This document shows positions 1-5,278 of a DNA stretch of 7,487 nt, piece by piece. The translations under genes and the position numbers were made by a program. Source of the stretch: Hyphomicrobiaceae bacterium UBA4118 (GTDB taxonomy: Bacteria; Pseudomonadota; Alphaproteobacteria; Rhizobiales; Methyloligellaceae); contig DFXC01000019.1 of the NCBI GenBank assembly GCA_002383105.1, forward strand, positions 1 to 7,487, in the 5' to 3' direction. Under the pieces are notes generated by a model that saw nothing but the letters and a program-made list of their open reading frames with translations, ran no database searches and was not told where the DNA came from. How positions within the stretch are numbered: position 1 is the stretch's first letter; each line of letters begins with the position of its first letter.

Positions 1-249
1 CTGGAGCGACCCGCTGGTCGGGGTATCGAGCGCGCCGATGAGATTCATGAAGGTCGATTTGCCGGAGCCCGAGGCGCCGGTCACGGCGAGATACTCGCCG
101 CGCGCCACCTCGACGCTCACGCCCTGGAGGGCGCCGATGACGCTGCCGCCGAGCCTATAGGTCTTGACCAGGTCGCGGGCCACGATCTGCGGGTCCGCCG
201 ATTTTGGTGCCGGTCCCCGCGTCTTGCCGCCCTCCGTCTCAGCCCTCAC
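1..249 (-). CDS. MacB-type ABC transporter ATP-binding protein, N-terminal part (runs off the left edge)
   Basis: Only the first 83 residues are visible. The frame is open to the window edge. It shows the start of an ABC nucleotide-binding domain: an early beta strand (IVARDLVKTYRLG, about residues 22-34), then the Walker A motif GASGSGKST at residues 58-66, then the MNLIGALDTPTSG stretch typical of the LolD/MacB subfamily. The Q-loop, signature, Walker B and any fused FtsX-like membrane part lie outside the window. The start is taken as GTG because its first four bases (GTGA) overlap the TGA stop of the adaptor gene upstream, a standard translational-coupling arrangement. Pairing with a MacA-like adaptor suggests an inner-membrane ATPase of a tripartite export pump at the cytoplasmic face. 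Substrate is unknown, and a stand-alone LolD-like ATPase with a separate permease is also possible. Confidence 0.93.
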   Translation of the reverse strand, partial: MRAETEGGKTRGPAPKSADPQIVARDLVKTYRLGGSVIGALQGVSVEVARGEYLAVTGASGSGKSTFMNLIGALDTPTSGSLQ

Positions 250-1703
250 GGCGTCCCCTCACGCACCCGCAATACCACCTGGGCTCCTTCGGGCAATCCG
301 TCGACAACCTCGGTGAAGCTCTGGTCGGCGAGGCCGAGCCTGACCTCGCGCGGCACGAGCGCGCCGTTCTCATAGGCCCACAGCGTCACCCGGCGCGGGC
401 CGTTCGGCCTCTGCCGCTGCATCTCCTCGTATTTCTTGTACTTGTCGGGGGAGAGCATGGCGCGCAGCACCTTGGCGATGCGCATGCGGGCCTGCTCGCG
501 GACGTCGTCCGAGGCGGGTGCTGAGCCCGGCGGCCCGGCGTTCTTGATGGCGGCAAACTCGGCCTCGAGCGCGGTGCGGACCTTGCCCATCTCGTCGTCG
601 CTCAGCTCGAGCTGAGTCTTGAGTCGCTCCAGCATGCGTGAGCCGCGGTCGCTAAGCTGGCTGACGCCGGTCGACATGCCGTCCTGCACGATTGCCGCCT
701 GCGCCGGCCCTCGCGGCTGGAAGCGGAGCACCTCGTTTGGCACCACCACGACCTGCTTGTGCTCGCCGGTGACAATCTCGACATTGGCGGTCATGCCGGG
801 CAACAGCCGGCCGAGCGGGTTCTCGGCGTCGATCACCACCGTATAGGTGACCACGTTCTGCAGCGACACGGACGCGAGCCTGATCTGTCTGACCTTCCCC
901 TGGAACGTTACGTCGGGATAGGCATCGACGGTGAAGCTGACGACGTTGTCGCTTGTCACCTGGCCGATATCGGCCTCATCCACCTGGGCGAGGATCTGCA
1001 CATGCGCCAAATCCTCGGCGATGGTGAAGAGCTTCGGCGCCGTCATGCTCGCGGCCACGGTTTGTCCAGTCTCCACCACCCGGTCGATGATGACGCCGTC
1101 GATTGGCGAGCGGATATAGGTCCGGTCGAGATCGATGCGGGCGCTGTCCAGAGTGGCCTGGCGCTGGGCGAGCGTCGCCTTGGCGTTGTCGACTTGCGCG
1201 GCGGCAGTAGCGACGTCGGCCTTGGCGCTCAGCTGGGCGGCGAGTGCGGCGTCGACGGTGGACTGGGAGGCGGCGCCCTTGGTGACGAGCTGCTCGGCAC
1301 GGGAAAGATCGAGCTCGGCCTTGTGCAGATTGGCTGCGGCCCGCTCCACGCCCGCTTGTTGCAGGGCGATATTGGCCTGGGCGATGGCGACCCCCGCTTC
1401 CTGCTCGCGCACCGAGGACTCAAAGGTGGAGGATTCTATGCGGGCGAGGACCTGGCCCCGCTTGACCGGCGAGCTGAAATCAACATTGAGCTCGCCGATC
1501 TTGCCAGAGATCTGCGTGCCCACGTCCACGGTGACGAGCGCGCTCACAGCGCCGGTGGAGGAGACAACGCGCCGCACGTCGGCGCGTGTGGCCGCCACGG
1601 TCTGGACGTCGAGCTTCCCCGTCGGGGGATGCTGCAAATAATAGTAGCCCGCTCCGCCCGCCAAACCGGCGACGAGAAGTATCGTCAGCCAACGCGTGCT
1701 CAT
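246..1703 (-). CDS. HlyD/MacA-family periplasmic adaptor of an ABC export pump, with CpxP/Spy-like insert
   Basis: This 485-residue protein is the membrane-fusion subunit that would bridge an inner-membrane ABC exporter to an outer-membrane channel. Residues 5-23 form one N-terminal membrane anchor or uncleaved signal. A split lipoyl half follows (about 55-90, VGTQISGKIGELNV). Residues 92-195 are a long Ala/Gln-rich helical hairpin, closed by the second lipoyl half with YIRSPIDGVI at 196-205. A beta-barrel part ends in the family signature LLPGMTANVEI (300-310). Oddly, about 100 residues (335-437) are inserted between VPNEVLRFQP and the final beta domain. They are charged and helical, with two LTxxQ-like spots (LSDDEM at 367-372, LSPDKY at 417-422). 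MacA is usually about 370-400 residues, so this copy is long. The gene precedes the ABC ATPase with a 4-nt overlap. A GAGGGA lies 14 nt before the ATG, which is far for a Shine-Dalgarno. No alternative in-frame start is better. Confidence 0.95.
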   Translation of the reverse strand: MSTRWLTILLVAGLAGGAGYYYLQHPPTGKLDVQTVAATRADVRRVVSSTGAVSALVTVDVGTQISGKIGELNVDFSSPVKRGQVLARIESSTFESSVREQEAGVAIAQANIALQQAGVERAAANLHKAELDLSRAEQLVTKGAASQSTVDAALAAQLSAKADVATAAAQVDNAKATLAQRQATLDSARIDLDRTYIRSPIDGVIIDRVVETGQTVAASMTAPKLFTIAEDLAHVQILAQVDEADIGQVTSDNVVSFTVDAYPDVTFQGKVRQIRLASVSLQNVVTYTVVIDAENPLGRLLPGMTANVEIVTGEHKQVVVVPNEVLRFQPRGPAQAAIVQDGMSTGVSQLSDRGSRMLERLKTQLELSDDEMGKVRTALEAEFAAIKNAGPPGSAPASDDVREQARMRIAKVLRAMLSPDKYKKYEEMQRQRPNGPRRVTLWAYENGALVPREVRLGLADQSFTEVVDGLPEGAQVVLRVREGTP

Positions 1704-1808
1704 CGATCCGTCCGCATTCCCTCAGCCATCCGCTCTTAGCACGGCGGGTGCCGAGTGAATCGTTACAAAACGGCAAGGATATGAACGCGGTAGCGTGGCG
1801 CGGTTAAG

Positions 1809-1826
1809 GCGGGGAAGGCTCCCCGC
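1809..1826. terminator. GC-rich 7-bp hairpin, possible terminator without a U-tract
   Basis: GCGGGGA (1809-1815) pairs perfectly with TCCCCGC (1820-1826) around a four-base loop AGGC. It lies about 110 bp beyond the stop of the minus-strand SIMPL gene and upstream of the adaptor operon, where a transcription boundary would be useful. Neither strand has a T run after the stem, so it is not a classical intrinsic terminator. It could instead be a processing or pausing hairpin. Confidence 0.35.
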
Positions 1827-1910
1827 AAGGGGTCCGCGTCATCTGAACATGAAGCCATGGTGTCACAATATCGCGCCCCGCCGCAACGATAGGAAGCAGC
1901 AGAAGCAAGA

Positions 1911-1927
1911 GCGCCGGCTTCTGGCGC
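1911..1927 (-). terminator. Weak hairpin just after the SIMPL gene stop
   Basis: GCGCC (1911-1915) and GGCGC (1923-1927) can form a 5-bp stem with a 7-base loop, starting 5 bases past the TAA of the SIMPL gene on the minus strand. The following minus-strand bases are pyrimidine-rich (TCTTGCTTCTGC) but not a clean U-tract. Rho-independent termination is plausible but weakly supported. Confidence 0.28.
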
Positions 1928-1932
1928 CAGGC

Positions 1933-2655
1933 TTATTTGAGCTCCCAGGTCACCTGCACCTCGATGTCGAGCTTCTCGGTGCCCGGCTCGATCGGAACCG
2001 CTTTCGCCGTCGCCTCCATCATTGGAGGGGCCGCCGCGAAGCGTGGCACGTAGCCGCCTTGCTCGCTGATGGTCATCACCGGCCCAAGCTCGGCACCGGC
2101 AGCTTCGGCATAGAGCTTGGCCTTGGCGATGGCGTCTTCCATGGCAAGCTTGCGCGCCTCGTTCTCCATCTCTTCCGGCTTGGCGATGCCGAAGGAGATG
2201 CCGCCGATCGAGTTCGAACCGGCCGACACCAGCTGGTCCAGGATGGCGCCGAGCTTGCCGATCTCGTGCGTGGCGACATAGACCGAATTGTAGACGTTGT
2301 AGCCGACGATGCGCCGCGGCCTGCCGTCGTCGCGATCCTCATAGCGCGGGTTCACCGAGAAATTGGTCGTCTGGATGTCCTCAGGCGCGATGCCTTCGCT
2401 CTTAAGCGCGTCGACGACCTTGGTCATGGCGGCCGTGTTCTTGGCCAGAGCGTCCTTGGCGGTCGGCGCCTGGCTCTCGACGCCGGCACTGACATTGACC
2501 ATGTCGGGGGCGGCCTTAACGCTGCCCTTGCCCGATATCGTGATGGTGCGCTTTTGCGGCTGGTCGTCTGCCAGTGCCGGGGGCGTTTTGATGGAGAGGG
2601 AGGTCGCGAGCAGGACAAGCAAGGCGACGATGCATTTCTTGAAACTGGGTGCCAT
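1933..2655 (-). CDS. SIMPL-domain (DUF541) exported protein
   Basis: The 240-residue protein has a clear Sec signal peptide: KK at 6-7, a hydrophobic core at 9-22, and a likely cut after ALA at 27-29. The mature part is one SIMPL (DUF541) domain. Family-typical stretches are ISGKGSVKAAPD (40-51), GIAPEDIQTTNFSVNPRY (88-105), GYNVYNSV (118-125), ISFGIAKP (153-160), a helix EARKLAMEDAIAKAKLYA (166-183), and the closing strand IEVQVTWEL (231-239). SIMPL proteins are periplasmic or surface proteins (for example BP26/Omp28 of Brucella) that oligomerise into ring or channel-like assemblies. Their biochemical role is poorly defined, and none is claimed here. The frame is open 25 codons further upstream, but the ATG at 2655 is chosen because it starts the signal peptide directly and has AAGGG four bases ahead. 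It probably has its own promoter. Confidence 0.93.
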   Translation of the reverse strand: MAPSFKKCIVALLVLLATSLSIKTPPALADDQPQKRTITISGKGSVKAAPDMVNVSAGVESQAPTAKDALAKNTAAMTKVVDALKSEGIAPEDIQTTNFSVNPRYEDRDDGRPRRIVGYNVYNSVYVATHEIGKLGAILDQLVSAGSNSIGGISFGIAKPEEMENEARKLAMEDAIAKAKLYAEAAGAELGPVMTISEQGGYVPRFAAAPPMMEATAKAVPIEPGTEKLDIEVQVTWELK

Positions 2656-2701
2656 GGATCCCTTCCGAAGTTGCCCGCCCCAGGGGAGCATTGCGCCCGG
2701 G

Positions 2702-2730
2702 CTTAAGAAGCGCAAATTAACTTCCGGCAA
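2702..2730 (-). promoter_or_regulatory. Candidate promoter of the SIMPL gene
   Basis: On the minus strand a TTGCCG (-35, 2725-2730) and a CTTAAG (-10, 2702-2707) are separated by exactly 17 bp. They sit about 47 bp upstream of the chosen ATG. The -35 matches TTGACA at 4 of 6 positions, and the -10 is a loose match. Position and spacing support it, but the sequence match alone is modest. Confidence 0.35.
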
Positions 2731-2773
2731 TTCGCGCCGATGTCCCGAGTCTGCTATGAGGCGGAAATTGGGA

Positions 2774-2879
2774 GAGCGACAGCATCATCCCGAAAAGTTG
2801 CAGACTTTTCGGACGAGATGATGCGTCAGAGACAAAAGACCTGGAGCGACATCCTAATTGATCCTAAGGGATGTCGCTC
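2774..2879. repeat. 106-bp palindromic intergenic repeat element with two hairpins and 8-bp terminal inverted repeats
   Basis: The element begins with GAGCGACA (2774-2781) and ends with its reverse complement TGTCGCTC (2872-2879). Hairpin 1 has an outer perfect 8-bp stem (GCATCATC 2782-2789 with GATGATGC 2817-2824) and an inner 9-bp stem (CCGAAAAGT 2790-2798 with ACTTTTCGG 2804-2812) around a 5-base loop, with a 4-base bulge at 2813-2816. Hairpin 2 is a perfect 11-bp stem (GAGCGACATCC 2844-2854 with GGATGTCGCTC 2869-2879) around a 14-base loop. GAGCGACA also occurs as a direct repeat (2774, 2844), so the right arm could pair with either copy. The layout resembles the abundant palindromic intergenic repeats (RIME/MITE-like) of Rhizobiales genomes, many of which contain a similar CGAAAAGT...TTTTCGG core. 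Only one copy is in this window, so its repetitive nature is inferred from that resemblance. It has no coding capacity. Confidence 0.75.
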
Positions 2880-2883
2880 AAGG

Positions 2884-2960
2884 GGGCCCGTAGCTCAACT
2901 GGTTAGAGCCGGCGGCTCATAACCGTCTGGTTGGAGGTTCGAGCCCTCCCGGGCCCACCA
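2884..2960 (+). tRNA. tRNA with anticodon CAU, probably tRNA-Ile2 (lysidine type)
   Basis: A complete 77-nt cloverleaf with encoded CCA is visible. The acceptor is GGGCCCG with CGGGCCC (2884-2890 / 2950-2956). The D-arm is GCTC/GAGC. The anticodon stem is GGCGG/CCGTC with one G-T wobble, and the loop CTCATAA places anticodon CAT at 2918-2920. The T-arm is GGAGG/CCTCC around TTCGAGC, followed by discriminator A and CCA. The first acceptor pair is G-C, which excludes initiator tRNA-fMet. Consecutive C4-G69 and C5-G68 pairs are the known TilS-favouring signature of tRNA-Ile2, whereas elongator Met usually lacks them, and the anticodon arm also resembles bacterial Ile2. It would therefore decode AUA after C34 is changed to lysidine. 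Annotation pipelines often call such genes tRNA-Met. The coding end of the convergent sulfotransferase overlaps 44 nt of it on the other strand. Confidence 0.97.
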
Positions 2961-3672
2961 TACCTTCGAAGGTATAGCCGAGAGCGTTGATTTCTCGTGC
3001 GTACCATTCGGCAACGAGCTCCTGGGTGCGAGGGGTATAGAAGGTCTGGTAGCTCGTCGCATGGTCACGCGTCCGCGTGCGATTGGTGTGAGGGACATCG
3101 ATCGTTTCGTTAACGCCGATGTGCTTCAACACGCTGCTCAGATCCTCCTCCAGCCGCTCATACCGTCCGACATAGTCGACGGCGATTTCAGACTTGTCAC
3201 CGTAAATTTCAAAATTCCACACATAGGCGTGTTTCCGGCTGTTCATAAACCGATCGAAGTTCGGCTTCAAAAGCTTGGTTTTGGTCTTGTAAAAGTACCA
3301 CGAGATTTGCCGGTCCCAGGGATTGCGCTCGAAGGCGAATTTAAAATAGCTGCGCCAGATTTGCTCGCCGAGATAGACCCGTGCGCGCCAAGCAGGCATA
3401 TGCTCGAAAAAGCCGACGGTCGGGTGATAGTAGCGTTCTGGCCGCCCTGTCACGCGCCGCCAGAGGGGCGGCTTCGGAACGAGCGGATGCTGCAGCCGAT
3501 AGTTCTGTGGACCGCGACCCTGGCGATCCTTTTCGCTCGCTTCGCGATACGGCGTGATGATGTCATCGGGACCGCAGACTTGGACGAGCGCCGCTTCGAT
3601 GCTCGTGCCTGCCGTTTTGATCGTCTTCAGGAAAATGAACTTATGCTCGTGCGAAACGATCATCGGCGTCAT
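2917..3672 (-). CDS. Sulfotransferase, second of a tandem pair, with antisense-tRNA-encoded tail
   Basis: This 251-residue protein would move sulfate from PAPS to a hydroxyl on a glycan or other acceptor. The N-terminus has the 5'-phosphosulfate-binding loop FLKTIKTAGTSIE (14-26), and the 3'-phosphate-binding motif is ERNPWDRQIS (115-124), both typical of the Sulfotransfer_2-like group. It aligns end to end with the upstream gene (shared CGPDDIITP, GPQN, FKFAF..PWDRQ, VGRYE/LGRYE), so the two are duplicates. The ATG is chosen at 3672 because it overlaps the upstream stop as TGATG. ATG at 3663 (MIVSHEH) matches the paralogue's start even better, and 3714 is less likely. The paralogue ends at the residue matching F235. 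This copy continues 16 residues, 14 of them (GPGGLEPPTRRL and the two before it) antisense to the tRNA, and stops in the anticodon loop. That tail is unlikely to be functional. Confidence 0.88.
   Translation of the reverse strand: MTPMIVSHEHKFIFLKTIKTAGTSIEAALVQVCGPDDIITPYREASEKDRQGRGPQNYRLQHPLVPKPPLWRRVTGRPERYYHPTVGFFEHMPAWRARVYLGEQIWRSYFKFAFERNPWDRQISWYFYKTKTKLLKPNFDRFMNSRKHAYVWNFEIYGDKSEIAVDYVGRYERLEEDLSSVLKHIGVNETIDVPHTNRTRTRDHATSYQTFYTPRTQELVAEWYAREINALGYTFEGMVGPGGLEPPTRRL
2960..2975. repeat. 16-bp perfect palindrome at the tRNA 3' end
   Basis: ATACCTTCGAAGGTAT is fully self-complementary. It begins on the last base of the tRNA CCA and can fold as a 6-bp stem with a TCGA loop. No T run follows on the plus strand, so it is not a standard terminator. 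It may act as a processing or pausing hairpin for the tRNA transcript, or mark a recombination junction. It is also coding sequence for the tail of the minus-strand sulfotransferase. Confidence 0.5.
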
Positions 3673-4355
3673 CAAAAGCTGTACCCAAGCAGCTTGATCT
3701 CGTTCTGGTACCAATTGGCGACCAGGGCGCGGGTGCGCTCATCATAGTACTCTTGATAAGGCCTTGCAGGGCGGAACGAACTCTTCGCCCTCGGCAGCTC
3801 GATTTTCTGGTCGATTCCGAGGATTTGCAGAACATGCTCAAAATCCGCGACGAGGTTCTCGTACCTGCCCAAAAAGTCAAGTGCGGGCAAACCGTCGATG
3901 CTATATATCTCGTAGTTGTTTAGGCGCGCTCTGCGATCATGGTCGAGGAAATGAGCAAAGGAGGCGGGTCTCGCCTTGCCTCTGTGTCTGAAGTGGTAGT
4001 GGGAGACTTGCCGATCCCAAGGGTCCCGGTCGAAAGCAAATTTGAAATAGCTATTCCAGATGGCGGGCCCGATATAGGAGGCGACTTCGGCTGCCGACAT
4101 ATGGTTGTAATAGCCATAGTCCGGCGGCCCGATCTTGAACCAGCGGCGCTTCCATATCGGTCGTGGCGACTTGAACCAGCCATGCCGTCGCCAGTTTTGC
4201 GGCCCAAGGCCCGTCCGCAACGCCTCGTCGACGGCGGTGATAGGCGTAATGATATCGTCAGGCCCGCAAATCTGGCAGAGCGCGAGCTCAATGCTTGTGC
4301 CTGCCGTCTTCTTGGTTTTGAGAAAGATGAATCGATGCTTATGGGACAAGATCAT
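3672..4355 (-). CDS. Sulfotransferase, first of a tandem pair
   Basis: A complete 227-residue cytosolic-type sulfotransferase with no signal peptide or membrane helix. The PAPS-binding elements are FLKTKKTAGTSIE at 11-23 and DRDPWDRQVS at 109-118. The acceptor is unknown; relatives act on exopolysaccharide, lipid-linked glycans or small molecules. An in-frame TAG lies four codons before the ATG, so this is the first possible ATG. No clear Shine-Dalgarno precedes it. Its TGA stop shares a base with the next gene's ATG (TGATG), so the two copies are probably translated together. GC content of this and the next gene is clearly lower than in the flanks, suggesting acquisition by transfer. The gene is divergent from the methyltransferase at 4533. 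Confidence 0.92.
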   Translation of the reverse strand: MILSHKHRFIFLKTKKTAGTSIELALCQICGPDDIITPITAVDEALRTGLGPQNWRRHGWFKSPRPIWKRRWFKIGPPDYGYYNHMSAAEVASYIGPAIWNSYFKFAFDRDPWDRQVSHYHFRHRGKARPASFAHFLDHDRRARLNNYEIYSIDGLPALDFLGRYENLVADFEHVLQILGIDQKIELPRAKSSFRPARPYQEYYDERTRALVANWYQNEIKLLGYSF

Positions 4356-4532
4356 TGCTGCGCTAGCCGAGAGAGCGCCAGAGGTTCATCAGCTCGAAGG
4401 GAACAGGCAGCGGCGGCGGTGAAGCGGGCACTATGGCGACTGCTCGCCACGCTTCGCGCGAGGGCCCTCCCGATAAGGCGGAATCCGCTTTGAACTCTTT
4501 TATGACAAGTCCGGACACTCTCTGACTTCGCA
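4356..4532. promoter_or_regulatory. Divergent intergenic region of the sulfotransferase/methyltransferase islet
   Basis: This 177-bp gap lies between the minus-strand sulfotransferase pair and the plus-strand methyltransferase, so it must hold promoters for both unless transcription enters from elsewhere. An AT-rich patch around 4491-4506 (TGAACTCTTTTATGAC) lies about 30 bp before the methyltransferase ATG. I cannot find a well-spaced -35/-10 pair on either strand, and neither start has a good Shine-Dalgarno. Confidence 0.4.
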
Positions 4533-5267
4533 ATGGCCAAACTCTTCCGCAATCTTATTCGGTCCGTGGCCAAGGATGTTGCTCACGGCCAAGCCGCCTT
4601 CACCCTCTCACGACCCGAGCTTTCACTGCGCGCAGAACTCCAGCGCCGAGCCATGGAGCAAGCCGCCAACTTCGTCAAGGAGCAGATGCCACATGCTCTG
4701 TTCTGTGAGGATCGGCTCACCAACCTTGAATATGCATTGTCCCAACGACGACCGGGGTCCATCCTTGAATTTGGCGTGTACAAGGCCATAACCACCAATT
4801 TTATGGCTCGCCTCTGTCCCGAAACCACGATCTATGGCTTTGACAGCTTCGAGGGCTTGCCCGAGCATTGGTCAGGCAACCGGTTCTCCCGACGAAACTT
4901 CAATCGTCAAGGCAGACTGCCGCGAGTGGAAAGGAACGTCGAACTTATCGTGGGATGGTTCGAGGACACTTTGCCAAGCTTCCTGGAAAGGGTTCCTGGA
5001 CCGTTTGTGGCTATTCACATTGACTGCGACATTTACAGCTCGACGCGCTTTGTCCTCTCAACGATCGCGACGCGCTTGGCCGAAGGTTGCGTGCTGATCT
5101 TCGACGAATTCTTCAACTACCACGGCTATCATCTTCACCAGTTCAAGGCCTTCCACGAGTTCCTCTCCGAGACCGGTGCAAAGCCTGAGTACCTGGCTTT
5201 TTCGGGTCAGCAGGTCTCGGTGCGCCTCCACCTCCCAGGTGGTGGCCCGACGGATCGGGCACCGTAA
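4533..5267 (+). CDS. TylF/MycF-type SAM-dependent methyltransferase
   Basis: This 244-residue class I methyltransferase probably O-methylates a sugar or related hydroxyl using S-adenosylmethionine. Motif I is LEFGVYKAITTNF (78-90), with glycine G81 of the SAM loop. GFDSFEGLPEHW (102-113) carries the acidic residue expected to hold the SAM ribose and the DSFEGLPE stretch typical of the TylF/MycF group. IHIDCDIYSST (161-171) and FDEF (190-193) supply aspartates that in MycF-like enzymes bind a divalent metal. No signal peptide is seen. TylF and MycF methylate deoxysugars in macrolide synthesis, but many bacterial relatives sit in polysaccharide or lipopolysaccharide loci. With two sulfotransferases next door, glycan decoration is the simplest inference. 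The start ATG lacks an evident Shine-Dalgarno. The gene is convergent with the small membrane protein gene, 11 bp between stops. Confidence 0.88.
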   Translation: MAKLFRNLIRSVAKDVAHGQAAFTLSRPELSLRAELQRRAMEQAANFVKEQMPHALFCEDRLTNLEYALSQRRPGSILEFGVYKAITTNFMARLCPETTIYGFDSFEGLPEHWSGNRFSRRNFNRQGRLPRVERNVELIVGWFEDTLPSFLERVPGPFVAIHIDCDIYSSTRFVLSTIATRLAEGCVLIFDEFFNYHGYHLHQFKAFHEFLSETGAKPEYLAFSGQQVSVRLHLPGGGPTDRAP

Positions 5268-5278
5268 GATTACGAGCC

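Larger units (their letters stand above)
1704..1932. other. Intergenic region between SIMPL gene and adaptor operon
   Basis: This 229-bp stretch separates two minus-strand genes. It contains two hairpins, described separately, near the 3' end of the SIMPL gene. The part nearer the adaptor start should hold that operon's promoter. I see no well-spaced -35/-10 pair, so none is called. No convincing ORF or RNA gene is present. Confidence 0.6.

Noticed and set aside
1..10. CTGGAGCGAC at the window start is identical to 2841-2850 in the repeat element
   Set aside because: At the left edge it is codons of the conserved ABC ATPase, with no hairpin context, so the match is coincidental.
759..1739. 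Long plus-strand open frame opposite the adaptor gene
   Set aside because: It is the antisense of a clear HlyD-family gene in GC-rich DNA. Its composition is rich in G, D, H, L and R, with no recognisable domain.
1795..2706. Long plus-strand open frame opposite the SIMPL gene
   Set aside because: It is an antisense shadow. The minus strand has a signal peptide and SIMPL motifs, and this frame has neither a ribosome site nor a domain.
2656..2730. 25-codon upstream extension of the SIMPL protein
   Set aside because: It would place charged and proline-rich residues before the signal peptide, and it covers the likely promoter. The internal ATG has a good ribosome site.
2895..3098. Minus-strand 67-codon frame ending in DGYEPPALTS
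   Set aside because: This is the well-known spurious peptide obtained by translating the antisense strand of a tRNA gene.
3673..3714. 14-codon upstream extension of the second sulfotransferase
   Set aside because: It lies inside the end of the paralogous gene and has no counterpart in the paralogue's N-terminus.
3061..3747. Plus-strand open frame across the sulfotransferase pair
   Set aside because: It overlaps two well-supported minus-strand genes and has no recognisable domain or ribosome site.
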